A stretch of DNA of 17,443 bases from JAWXBT01 sp964523015 (GCA_964523015.1 CAZFXN010000056.1:1-17443), one strand, 5' to 3'. Shown: positions 5,816-13,319, counted from the stretch's first letter. Translations and numbers: made by a program. The notes: generated by a model not told the origin, from the letters alone.

Positions 5816-6376
5816 ATGGCTGAAGAAGAGAAGAAAGAGGGCGAAGAGGGAGCTGAAGGAGCCCCTAAAAAAAGTAAAAAGAAACTGATTATCATCATCG
5901 TGTTGGTGCTTGTACTAGCTATTGGTGGGGGTGTTGGTTTTATGATGATGGGGAAAAAAGAAGTTACGGCTGAAGATGCAGAGGCTGCTCTACATCAAGA
6001 AGATCATTCTACAGAGACGATTGATCTAGGAACCTATGTCGTAAACTTATCTGAAAATGCAACTTTTCTTAAAGTTTCAGTCGTTCTAGAAGTTAATAGT
6101 CACGTATTACATGGCGGAAAGCACGGAGCAGCAGCAGATGCTGGAGGTGGACACGGTGGTGGCGGCGGCGGCTTACCAGGAGTTTTAGGAGAGAAAGAAG
6201 CAAAAATTAAAGATAAAATTATAAAGATATTATCATCTAAAAAGGCCCCCCAATTACTTGATCCAGAAGGTAAGGATGAGCTTAAAGAGGAGGTCGCTGA
6301 CGGGATCAATCAAGTTGTTGAGCTTGATGAAGAGCTAGTGACTAACGTTTTCTTTGTTACCTTTATCATACAATAA
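5816..6376 (+). CDS. fliL: FliL-family membrane protein with Gly/His-rich insert
   Basis: FliL proteins are single-pass inner-membrane proteins that support the flagellar stator. This 186-residue product has a charged cytoplasmic N-terminus (EEEKKEGEEGAEG, then a KKSKKK patch), one membrane span at about 24-46, and a periplasmic domain with the family hallmarks: IDLGTYVVNLSENATFLKVSVVL, a helix KIKDKIIKILSSKKAPQLLD, GKDELKEEVADGIN and the ending NVFFVTFIIQ. Between the first strands and the helix is an insert rich in Gly and His (about 97-125, HGGKHGAAADAGGGHGGGG) that standard FliL lacks. No other flagellar gene is in this window. A TATAAT (5790-5795) lies 20 bases before the ATG, without a good -35. 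Its last 42 bases overlap the end of the convergent DUF2723 gene. It may serve a motility or stator-like system other than the flagellum. Confidence 0.8.
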   Translation: MAEEEKKEGEEGAEGAPKKSKKKLIIIIVLVLVLAIGGGVGFMMMGKKEVTAEDAEAALHQEDHSTETIDLGTYVVNLSENATFLKVSVVLEVNSHVLHGGKHGAAADAGGGHGGGGGGLPGVLGEKEAKIKDKIIKILSSKKAPQLLDPEGKDELKEEVADGINQVVELDEELVTNVFFVTFIIQ

Positions 6377-8194
6377 GGTAGTGTAGGCCTTAAGGTTTTG
6401 TTCCACTGGCTTAAAGCAAAGAGCCCTGGCAGGCTGATCACATAGTAGTTTTAAAATTTGTGCTGCTCTTAATGGCATTCCAAGCTGATAGAAAAGATCT
6501 GCAAACATCATCGCCCTAATTTCAATACGGGAGGCAACATCTGCTGAGATTATTTTAGGCATTTCATAGAAGTGAGAAATAAGAACTTCGATTTCTTGTA
6601 GAATAGTAAGAAAAAACTGGTCGGCAACATCGCGATTCTTCCCTTGTATCAATGCCAATCTGCCATCTGGTGTAAGATTGATCACTTCACGAAGATGTTG
6701 ATTTAAAACTGTTACGGCTTCCATCTCAATTGGATTAGAAGAGCTTGCAGCCATAATAAAATTAGAAACATTATCAATGTTTGGTGGATGTGGATGAGCC
6801 TCTGTCTTAGGAGTAAAGGAAGTCCCTTTGTCAAAGTTGTAGGTTTTTAAATTAAAAAGTTCAGGAAAGTATAGGTCTAGCAGGTAGATTAAATTGATAT
6901 CATCCCTATATCCTTCTAGTGAGGTGATATACTGAAGGGAGAAAAGGGAGGGCTCTATTAACATGTTTGTATTGTCAGGAGAGTTTCTGATCATGACCTT
7001 TGCATCATATCTTGCCATCTCGTAATTTTTAATCGTTTTTAGTTGCTTGCCGACCTCTTGATTAATGCTTCCTAATATTAAGATTGAACCCAACATTGCT
7101 GCTCCAATTGGAGCTAGGTTTTTAGATTGAGTTACTCTACTTAGCAAAATAAACGCTTCAGCAAATGTAATTGTTGATAAAATTAAAATAACAATAATTA
7201 ATGGGATCCAAGGGTCTGCATTCCATCCAGCAAAAAATAGCCAGTTTGAAATGCCTATGGCTAAAAGAGAAGTAGTTACAAAATAACGCTTCTTTACAAT
7301 CCCAATAACAATACCAATGATGGATAAAAGAAATATTAAAGGGGATAGCTCTTTAGCAAGCATGGGAGCATCATGTTTAATCATCTCAATGAAATTGCCA
7401 TTTAAGAGGTGAAAATTAAGCGTGGCAGCTTCTTTTACTCCCTCGACTTGTGCTGAGCGAATTAGCCAATCTCTTTGGTTCGTTAGTAAATTAAATAATC
7501 GATCTAGCGTAACTGCTTGACCAGTATTTAAGATAAGATCAGAGTGAGCTCTAATTGGAATATACAGATAGATTGAGAGACCAAAAAGAAAAAGAATGAC
7601 TCCTTTAGTAAGTAGATTTAAAATTTTATGCTGATTAAAAAGCAATGGAATCAACATAAAAAAATATGTTAAGGCGATGGAAATATGATTTCCTAGACTT
7701 GCTCCAGCAATAAATGATGCAGTAAAAAAATATCGATTATCGCCGCTTCGATACCATGCGTAAATCAGCAGAAATAAGATCTGAATTAACACTGCATTCA
7801 AAAGATAGGCCTCAGGGAGAAAGGCCTGTTTAAGAAATGATTCGCTAAGAAGTAGAATGAGGCATGGAACAAGAGATATCAAAAAGAAAGATTTTCCAGG
7901 AAGTTTAGTTTCAAATCTAAGTAGATTTGCACAGATAAGGAATGTAAGGACTAATGATAATGAGCCAAGAAATGTTGAGAATAGATTAACTCTCCAAGCT
8001 AATGGACCAAACGGAATGTGAGAAAAGAGGTGAGCTAGCTGGCTATAAAGTGGAAATCCTGCAGGATGAGCAACATCAAGAAAGGTAGCTGATATAATAA
8101 ACTCACTAGAATCTCTCCAGTATGTACTTGATGGAGCAAACCAGGAGAGGAGCATCCAAGAGATAGAAAATATTAAAAACGACCATATCCGCAT
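6335..8194 (-). CDS. DUF2723-family GT-C membrane protein (possible protein O-glycosyltransferase)
   Basis: A 619-residue polytopic inner-membrane protein. The N-terminal region carries the DUF2723 signature: an acidic periplasmic loop DSSEFIISATFLDVAHPAGFPLY (around residues 28-50) followed by PFGPLAWRVNLFS, with roughly ten or more hydrophobic segments up to about residue 380 and a soluble C-terminal domain of about 240 residues. DUF2723 proteins are GT-C-fold transferases using lipid-linked sugars; the eukaryotic member TMEM260 is a protein O-mannosyltransferase. The Asp in the first loop is expected to be catalytic. It lies directly downstream of the pilin genes on their strand (74 bases after pilin 1), so pilin glycosylation is a reasonable hypothesis, not shown by sequence. 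Its 3' end overlaps the convergent fliL-like gene by 42 bases. ATG at 8194 has only a weak AAG upstream. Confidence 0.8.
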   Translation of the reverse strand: MRIWSFLIFSISWMLLSWFAPSSTYWRDSSEFIISATFLDVAHPAGFPLYSQLAHLFSHIPFGPLAWRVNLFSTFLGSLSLVLTFLICANLLRFETKLPGKSFFLISLVPCLILLLSESFLKQAFLPEAYLLNAVLIQILFLLIYAWYRSGDNRYFFTASFIAGASLGNHISIALTYFFMLIPLLFNQHKILNLLTKGVILFLFGLSIYLYIPIRAHSDLILNTGQAVTLDRLFNLLTNQRDWLIRSAQVEGVKEAATLNFHLLNGNFIEMIKHDAPMLAKELSPLIFLLSIIGIVIGIVKKRYFVTTSLLAIGISNWLFFAGWNADPWIPLIIVILILSTITFAEAFILLSRVTQSKNLAPIGAAMLGSILILGSINQEVGKQLKTIKNYEMARYDAKVMIRNSPDNTNMLIEPSLFSLQYITSLEGYRDDINLIYLLDLYFPELFNLKTYNFDKGTSFTPKTEAHPHPPNIDNVSNFIMAASSSNPIEMEAVTVLNQHLREVINLTPDGRLALIQGKNRDVADQFFLTILQEIEVLISHFYEMPKIISADVASRIEIRAMMFADLFYQLGMPLRAAQILKLLCDQPARALCFKPVEQNLKAYTTLLYDKGNKENVSH

Positions 8195-8268
8195 GGTAAA
8201 ACTTAATCATACGATCGGTAATCTAGGAAGATGCAGTATCTTAGGACGTCTTGAGATAAGAGATCGTC

Positions 8269-8631
8269 TTATTGGAGTCCAGATGAATCGCTATTCCAAG
8301 TAAAGACACCTGTTGTTTGAGGATGTGTTGCTGTCATAACAAAATACTGGGTAGTTACTGATGTGGTCGCCATTGTGATGCCGTCAGAAACGCGGAGCTC
8401 TGGAAGGACGGCAGCACATGCAGCTGAATTGGCACAGTCTTTATATACATCATAGTCAATGTAGTAAGCATCTTGTGCGTTAGCAGCAGATCTCAGATCT
8501 GATTTTGCACGTGCATCGAATGCCCTTTGCCTATAGGCATTGAATTGAGGAATGGCAATTGATGCTAGAACGCCGATTATTCCAATTACAACAAGAAGTT
8601 CAAGAAGTGTAAAGCCCGCCTCTCTCTTCAT
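8269..8631 (-). CDS. pilA: Type IV major-pilin-like protein, copy 1 (divergent)
   Basis: A 120-residue type IVa prepilin. The leader MKREAG is cut by prepilin peptidase before Phe7; mature FTLLELLVVIGIIGVLASIAIPQF has the Glu5 needed for assembly and the hydrophobic alpha-1 helix. The rest is a short beta domain with two Cys (DCANSAAC) that can form a disulfide, and a Thr/Ser-rich end. Length equals the two other pilin copies, but the sequence differs over most of the globular part while keeping the YRQRAFDARAKSDL, THP and TFTWNS-like landmarks, so it is a paralog rather than a recent copy. AGGA lies eight bases before the ATG. It is 182 bases downstream of copy 2, with a strong hairpin between, and precedes the DUF2723 gene. 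Confidence 0.95.
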   Translation of the reverse strand: MKREAGFTLLELLVVIGIIGVLASIAIPQFNAYRQRAFDARAKSDLRSAANAQDAYYIDYDVYKDCANSAACAAVLPELRVSDGITMATTSVTTQYFVMTATHPQTTGVFTWNSDSSGLQ

Positions 8632-8726
8632 TTCTTATCCTGGGAGTCTATTCCTCTACTTTTTTGCAGACTAACTGTGAAGCTTCGATCTCTCACACGT
8701 TCCCTTCTTTTGCTGTAGTATGTGCG

Positions 8727-8757
8727 AAAGGAGGGGTTATGTAGGAACCCCTCCTTT
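8727..8757 (-). terminator. Hairpin between pilin copies 2 and 1 (terminator or attenuator)
   Basis: AAAGGAGGGGTT (8727-8738) pairs perfectly with AACCCCTCCTTT (8746-8757) around a seven-base loop. On the minus strand it lies 56 bases after the copy 2 stop and about 95 before the copy 1 start. It lacks a long U-tract, so it may be a partial terminator or an mRNA-end stabiliser that sets relative pilin levels. Confidence 0.65.
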
Positions 8758-8813
8758 ACATGTGATCCAAAAGTATACGGATACACACGGTTTCAAATTG
8801 TCAGACTATAACT

Positions 8814-9176
8814 TTACTGAAGTCCGCCGTTACCGCTGTTCCAAGTAAATGTAGTACTTGTACCACTTGGATGGGTTGCAGTTCCTGTAAAGTATGAAGT
8901 GCTAAGCACCACTGCCATTGTCACACCTTGAGAGGAGACGAATCCTGGCAATAATGATTTGCAGTTTGCTGCTGAATTACATGCTTTATAAACTTCATTG
9001 TCTACGAAGTATGCCTCTTCTGCAGTGGCAATAGATACAAGATCATTTTTAGATCTCGCATCAAATGCTCTCTGTCTGTAAGACGAAAACTGTGGGATTG
9101 CTATAGCAGCCAATACGCCGATGATGGCTATTACCACTAACAACTCGATAAGTGTAAAACCTGATTCTTTTTTCAT
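8814..9176 (-). CDS. pilA: Type IV major pilin, copy 2 (sigma-54-type promoter)
   Basis: A 120-residue prepilin: leader MKKESG, then FTLIELLVVIAIIGVLAAIAIPQF with Glu5, a YRQRAFDARSKNDL linker, a Cys pair in ACNSAANCKSLLP and a C-terminus rich in Thr/Ser/Gly ending GNGGLQ. It polymerises into the type IV pilus fibre driven by PilB and PilC, encoded upstream. The protein is identical to copy 3; over 363 bases I find one difference, a silent Leu codon (TTA here, CTA there). Identity begins at the ATG and stops at the TAA; flanks are unrelated. AAGGA lies about nine bases before the ATG. It has a private promoter region of about 470 bases with a sigma-54-type site and a structured leader, so it is likely controlled separately, as PilR/RpoN-controlled pilA genes are in other bacteria. 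Confidence 0.96.
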   Translation of the reverse strand: MKKESGFTLIELLVVIAIIGVLAAIAIPQFSSYRQRAFDARSKNDLVSIATAEEAYFVDNEVYKACNSAANCKSLLPGFVSSQGVTMAVVLSTSYFTGTATHPSGTSTTFTWNSGNGGLQ

Positions 9177-9221
9177 ATCTAACGTCCTTTGAGATGAATT
9201 AACCTAATTTAAAACAGCTCA

Positions 9222-9277
9222 CTACTCTGAATTGAGTAGAAAGGTGCAATTCCAATAAGCTGGAATTTCACCAGCTT
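9222..9277 (-). promoter_or_regulatory. Structured 5' leader of pilin copy 2
   Basis: With a start predicted near 9276, the RNA would begin almost at once with AAGCTGG (9271-9277) pairing with CCAGCTT (9257-9263), a 5'-terminal stem-loop of the kind that protects mRNAs from decay. A second, mutually exclusive pairing uses GGAATT (9248-9253) with AATTCC (9262-9267). A further hairpin CTACTC/GAGTAG spans 9222-9239. All arms are perfect complements. Confidence 0.5.
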
Positions 9278-9286
9278 CCCTATATA

Positions 9287-9302
9287 AGCAAATCGGATGC
9301 CA
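9287..9302 (-). promoter_or_regulatory. Sigma-54 (-24/-12) promoter of pilin copy 2
   Basis: Minus strand reads TGGCAT-CCGAT-TTGC with a following T, matching TGGCAY-N5-TTGCW in every defined base, with the GG-N10-GC spacing that sigma-54 demands. Predicted start is near 9276, about 100 bases before the ATG. Pilin genes in Myxococcus, Geobacter and Pseudomonas are driven by sigma-54 with PilR. Confidence 0.75.
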
Positions 9303-9427
9303 CCTAACAAAAATTTAGCCTTTAGTGCTAAATAGCCTACGATTAAGCGATTTTTGATGCTTGCGGTGCCTTAAAGTAGGAAATATTCTTACTAGCCATA
9401 GCGATAAGGAATTTGATTTCCATATCA

Positions 9428-9445
9428 TGTGCAACAAGTTGCGCA
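9428..9445. promoter_or_regulatory. Candidate enhancer-binding-protein site upstream of the sigma-54 promoter
   Basis: TGTGCAAC-AA-GTTGCGCA is an 18-bp dyad with one mismatch, about 150-170 bases upstream of the predicted start, the usual position for an activator such as PilR or NtrC. A single dyad cannot be assigned to a regulator. The remaining 9303-9560 interval holds an inverted repeat TTTTAGCTG/CAGCTAAAA (9486-9517) and no convincing gene. Confidence 0.35.
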
Positions 9446-9578
9446 CCAAAAACTGCTTAATTATGATGCTAAAGGACGAAAAAGGTTTTAGCTGATTTAA
9501 ATATTTTACAGCTAAAAAATCAGTAAGATTAGAGTGTTATGAGAATCCAAAAATAAAGTACAAAAAAAGAACCCCAAA

Positions 9579-9620
9579 AAAAAGAACCTGATACCTAATT
9601 AAAGGTACCAGGTTCTTTTT
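9579..9620 (-). terminator. Intrinsic terminator of pilin copy 3
   Basis: An 18-bp stem (9579-9595/6 with 9603-9620), with one G-U pair on the minus strand and a seven-base loop, is followed on the minus strand by eight U in all, then a second short U-run. It starts 30 bases after the copy 3 stop. On the plus strand it also ends in five T, so it could act both ways. It isolates copy 2 from pilBC read-through. Confidence 0.85.
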
Positions 9621-9649
9621 GAAGCAATATACTTTGCTAGGAGTACTTC

Positions 9650-10012
9650 TTACTGAAGTCCGCCGTTACCGCTGTTCCAAGTAAATGTAGTACTTGTACC
9701 ACTTGGATGGGTTGCAGTTCCTGTAAAGTATGAAGTGCTAAGCACCACTGCCATTGTCACACCTTGAGAGGAGACGAATCCTGGCAATAATGATTTGCAG
9801 TTTGCTGCTGAATTACATGCTTTATAAACTTCATTGTCTACGAAGTATGCCTCTTCTGCAGTGGCAATAGATACAAGATCATTTTTAGATCTCGCATCAA
9901 ATGCTCTCTGTCTGTAAGACGAAAACTGTGGGATTGCTATAGCAGCCAATACGCCGATGATGGCTATTACCACTAGCAACTCGATAAGTGTAAAACCTGA
10001 TTCTTTTTTCAT
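9650..10012 (-). CDS. pilA: Type IV major pilin, copy 3 (next to pilC)
   Basis: Same 120-residue prepilin as copy 2, with the same MKKESG leader, Glu5, Cys pair and C-terminus; only one silent base differs (Leu codon CTA). It is the pilin nearest pilC: pilC ends at 10202 and the start codon is at 10012, so the gap is 189 bases and read-through from pilBC is possible. AGGGA lies about eight bases before the ATG and can pair with a segment 50 bases upstream in the leader. I find no correctly spaced sigma-54 site on this strand upstream: the best TGGCTA…TTGC has two bases too many. A strong terminator follows. Two identical structural genes under different control suggests that dosage or condition-specific supply is what matters. 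Confidence 0.96.
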   Translation of the reverse strand: MKKESGFTLIELLVVIAIIGVLAAIAIPQFSSYRQRAFDARSKNDLVSIATAEEAYFVDNEVYKACNSAANCKSLLPGFVSSQGVTMAVVLSTSYFTGTATHPSGTSTTFTWNSGNGGLQ

Positions 10013-10080
10013 AAAGTAAATCCCTTAAAATAGTTCACCTAAGAGACTAGTACGGCATTTCCGGAGTTTTCCTTAAGGGA
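10013..10080 (-). promoter_or_regulatory. Leader of pilin copy 3 with Shine-Dalgarno-sequestering pairing
   Basis: In the RNA sense TCCCTTAA (complement of 10073-10080) can pair over eight bases with TTAAGGGA (complement of 10021-10028), which contains the AGGGA ribosome-binding site of pilin copy 3. The 44-base loop is long, so stability is uncertain. Such pairing would reduce translation unless opened. Confidence 0.35.
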
Positions 10081-10201
10081 TTGTCGCACTTTATAAGTGG
10101 CATAAAATACGCAAATATTATTAGCCAGTTGTCGGATTAAACTTAATAATAGCTGAAGTAATGCTCTACGAAATTTTCCTACCCAGCTACCTTACCCAAC
10201 C

Positions 10202-11422
10202 CTACCCAACGATAGAGCCAAGCTTAAAGATTGGAAGGTACATCGCTACGATAATACTTCCGACTACTATACCTAGGACTACGATGATCACCGGCTCAAT
10301 TAGCTGTTTAAGGCCAGCAACTGCTGTATCAACTTCATCCTCATAGAAATCAGCTATTTTGTTTAACATTTTATCAAGAGCACCTGTTTGCTCACCTACT
10401 GCAATCATCTGAGTTACCATTGTTGGAAACACTGGTGATTCCATTAGAGGATCCACAATAGATTTTCCCTCAGAAATTCCAACACGTGCTCTTTGAACAT
10501 CCCTCTCTACGACTTTGTTTCCTGAAGTTTTAGAGCATATGTTAAGGGCTTCAAGTAAGGGAACACCAGAAGAGATCATTGTACCTAGAGTTCTTGCAAA
10601 TCTTGCCACACAAACTTTTTTAATCAGTTCACCAAAGATAGGAAGCTTCAACAGAATCGGGTGAATTATCTCTTTGCCCCGATCCGTTCTCATAAATTTT
10701 ATGAAAAGTGCAATGAGGGTCGTTGCGGTACCTGCAAGAATCGCAAGGTTATCAATCATAAAATTGGAGACATTGATAACTATCTGAGTAGGCACTGGTA
10801 ATGCTTGGCCAAACTCTGAGAACATCTCTGCAAAGGTTGGGATAACAAAGATAAGGAGAACGCAGGTAACGATTATCGCTGTGGCGACAACTACAGATGG
10901 ATAGATAAGAGCGGTTTTAACCTCGCGATTAAGCTTCATAGATTTTTCCATATGTATAGCTAATCGATCAAATATAGCATCAAGTGCACCACTGCTTTCT
11001 CCAGCTGCCACCATGTTGACGAATAATTCATCGAAGACTCTAGGATGAAGCGCCATTCCCTCAGCCAGGGTGCCGCCGGACTCAACAGTATCTTTTACCC
11101 CACCAACAACTCTGCGAAATACTTTATTGGTGGATTGCTTAGAAAGGATAGAGAGACTTTGAACTATAGGTAATCCTGCGTCGATCATCGTAGAAAATTG
11201 TCTGGTAAATACGACTACCTCTTTTTGAGAGACGCCGCTACCAAATCCGGGCATCTTGATCTCCATATCAAGACCTTTGCCCTTTTCACGAATCTTTGAA
11301 ACTGTGGGACTAATTCTCTGAGATTTAAGAGCGTTAAAAACAGCCTTAGAGCTCTTCGCCTCTAATTCCCCTTTTACTTTCTTCCCTGAGGTGTTAACAC
11401 CTTCCCATGTAAATACTGGCAT
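10202..11422 (-). CDS. pilC: Type IV pilus inner-membrane platform protein PilC
   Basis: PilC is the polytopic base of the type IV pilus machine; it couples the PilB ATPase to pilin insertion. The 406-residue product has the start MPVFTWEGVNTSGKKVKGE typical of PilC/GspF and two T2SF domains (about 70-190 and 272-395), each with the hallmark pattern: FTRQFSTMIDAGLPIVQSL and FARTLGTMISSGVPLLEAL, then GESSGALD and GEQTGALD. Hydrophobic segments are at about 170-195, 225-245 and 375-398. A strong AGGAG sits eight bases before the ATG at 11422. It follows pilB by 56 bases; pilT, often between or beside them, is absent here. Just after the stop are short repeats of TGGGTAG in the spacer to pilin copy 3. 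Confidence 0.97.
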   Translation of the reverse strand: MPVFTWEGVNTSGKKVKGELEAKSSKAVFNALKSQRISPTVSKIREKGKGLDMEIKMPGFGSGVSQKEVVVFTRQFSTMIDAGLPIVQSLSILSKQSTNKVFRRVVGGVKDTVESGGTLAEGMALHPRVFDELFVNMVAAGESSGALDAIFDRLAIHMEKSMKLNREVKTALIYPSVVVATAIIVTCVLLIFVIPTFAEMFSEFGQALPVPTQIVINVSNFMIDNLAILAGTATTLIALFIKFMRTDRGKEIIHPILLKLPIFGELIKKVCVARFARTLGTMISSGVPLLEALNICSKTSGNKVVERDVQRARVGISEGKSIVDPLMESPVFPTMVTQMIAVGEQTGALDKMLNKIADFYEDEVDTAVAGLKQLIEPVIIVVLGIVVGSIIVAMYLPIFKLGSIVG

Positions 11423-11478
11423 CCTTGCTCTCCTGTTTTGAATTCACTCAAAAACGAATATTGAAAATTTTCCTTTTG

Positions 11479-13185
11479 CTAATTACCATCCGTTACCCTA
11501 AAGACTTCTTCAACAGTAGTCATCCCATCTAGTAGACGGTTAATTGCAGACAGCCTTAAAGATGCTACTCCTTGCAGCATTGCTTCCCTTTTTATCTCTG
11601 CTGTTGAGGCTCTTTGAAACACCAGTGCTCTAATTTCATCATATACGGGCATTACTTCATAGATAGCGAATCTGCCTTTGTACCCAGTGTTTGCACAGGC
11701 AGGACAACCCCGCCCTCTTTTAAAACAAAGGTTACCTGATACATCGGCAGGTAATCCAAGACTAATAAGAACTTCAGGATCGGGGAGATAATCCTCAGCA
11801 CAGGCACCACATATTCTACGAACTAATCGTTGGGCAATTACTAGGTTAATTGAGGAGGCAATAAGAAACGGCTCAATGCCCATATTTAAGAGTCTGCCGA
11901 TAGTTGATGGGGCATCGTTTGTATGAAGAGTGGATAAAACAAGATGTCCTGTTAGAGAAGCTTTAATCGCGATCTCTGCTGTTTCCACATCTCTAATTTC
12001 ACCGACCATGATTATATCAGGATCTTGTCTAAGAAACGCTCTAAGCGCTGAGGCAAATGTAAATCCGATCTCCTCATTAACTTGTACCTGGTTAATGCCA
12101 GGTAAGTTGTACTCAACTGGGTCTTCTGCTGTAAAAACATTAGAGGATATTTTATTTAACTCAGTTAGTGCTGAATACAGAGTTGTTGATTTTCCAGATC
12201 CGGTTGGTCCAGTTACTAGGATCATACCAAAAGGTTTATGAATAGCCGCACGAAAGTCTCTCAGCTGTCGATCATCAAATCCAAGTTTTGTAATATCAAG
12301 CTGCAGATTAGATTTATCAAGGAGACGGAGAACTATTTTCTCACCAAAGAGAGTTGGTAAGCAGTTAACACGAAAATCCATCGTAACACCGCTTGGCATC
12401 TTCATCTTTATTCGACCGTCTTGTGGCAGTCGTCTCTCAGAAATATCTAGGTTTGACATGACCTTAATACGGGAGATTAGAGCACTACGCAGCTTTACTG
12501 GAGGGCGCATAATCTCATGCATTATGCCATCAATTCTAAAGCGAACACGATAGAACTGCTCATAGGGTTCAATATGTATATCAGAGGCATTTTGTCTTAT
12601 TGCATCTCCTAGTATGGCATCCACAAGTTGGATAATTGGAGCATCTTCAGGAATCCGCTCAATTACGGTCATCTCTGATTTTGAGTACTGTTCCTCTGCT
12701 GCGGCAAGAGCCTCTGCATGAATAGAGTTTATAATTCGATCGTAAGAAAAATCCTTTGAGTAAATTCTTTCCTGACCAATGCGAATGCTTAACTCAGAGC
12801 TTAAAATTAACTTAACATCATGTCCGGTTGAAAATCTTAGATCGTTAATCGCCGACATGTTAGAAGGATCGGCCACTGCAATAGTAAGAATGTCTTGATC
12901 TAAGCCAAGTGGTAAAATTGTATGTTTTGAAGCAAGATCATGAGGAATTAGTTTAATGACTGTTTCTTCAACATGACGATTTTTAACATCCATGTATGGA
13001 ATATTAAAATGCTCACTGATTGCGTCGTAAACTTGTTTCTCTGACGCAAGACCTGTCTCTACAATGCAAGATGGTAATAACGTTCCATTTTGCTGGCTCT
13101 CTTTAATGGCGTAGGTCAACTGTTCGCGGCTTATGATACGCCGATCAACAAGGATCTCTCCTATTTGAGATGATTCTGAATTCAC
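11479..13185 (-). CDS. pilB: Type IV pilus extension ATPase PilB
   Basis: A cytoplasmic hexameric ATPase that powers pilus extension. The 568 residues show an N-terminal MshEN/T2SSE-N domain (about 5-140, with LIPHDLASKHTILPLG), then the secretion ATPase core: DIHIEP (about 202-207), Walker A GPTGSGKS (326-333), the Asp box, Walker B IIMVGE (391-396), the His box TGHLVLSTLHTND, and the tetracysteine zinc motif C459GAC462…C494PAC497. Those four Cys mark the GspE/PilB type rather than the retraction ATPase PilT. The start is GTG at 13185, with AGGGAGA just upstream. The gene is divergent from the sigma-factor gene (219 bases between); I see no convincing promoter on its strand. The N-terminal domain can bind cyclic di-GMP in some relatives, but I cannot confirm that here. 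Confidence 0.97.
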   Translation of the reverse strand: MNSESSQIGEILVDRRIISREQLTYAIKESQQNGTLLPSCIVETGLASEKQVYDAISEHFNIPYMDVKNRHVEETVIKLIPHDLASKHTILPLGLDQDILTIAVADPSNMSAINDLRFSTGHDVKLILSSELSIRIGQERIYSKDFSYDRIINSIHAEALAAAEEQYSKSEMTVIERIPEDAPIIQLVDAILGDAIRQNASDIHIEPYEQFYRVRFRIDGIMHEIMRPPVKLRSALISRIKVMSNLDISERRLPQDGRIKMKMPSGVTMDFRVNCLPTLFGEKIVLRLLDKSNLQLDITKLGFDDRQLRDFRAAIHKPFGMILVTGPTGSGKSTTLYSALTELNKISSNVFTAEDPVEYNLPGINQVQVNEEIGFTFASALRAFLRQDPDIIMVGEIRDVETAEIAIKASLTGHLVLSTLHTNDAPSTIGRLLNMGIEPFLIASSINLVIAQRLVRRICGACAEDYLPDPEVLISLGLPADVSGNLCFKRGRGCPACANTGYKGRFAIYEVMPVYDEIRALVFQRASTAEIKREAMLQGVASLRLSAINRLLDGMTTVEEVFRVTDGN

Positions 13186-13319
13186 ACTCTCCCTATACGT
13201 CGTCGCTTTATAGCGCGAGGAACCTCCACATACCGTCTATAGAAATTGCCATCTATGACACTTCACCTTTTCATATCGTCATTTTTTCTTAATATCTTGA
13301 AATGAAAGGGTTTCTTCTG

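Noticed and set aside
6100..6309. Minus-strand frame rich in Pro/Ser
   Set aside because: It is the mirror of the Gly-rich insert of the FliL-family protein and has no independent support.
9303..9480. Short minus-strand frames (26-37 codons) upstream of the sigma-54 promoter
   Set aside because: No ribosome-binding site and no family pattern; the stretch is better explained as promoter and enhancer region.
10108..10130. Plus-strand sigma-54-like element TGGCAT-N5-ACGC upstream of pilin copy 3
   Set aside because: Correct spacing, but it points away from the pilin and towards the 3' end of pilC, and the -12 half is off consensus.
11930..12241. Plus-strand frame within pilB
   Set aside because: The antisense shadow of the conserved ATPase core.
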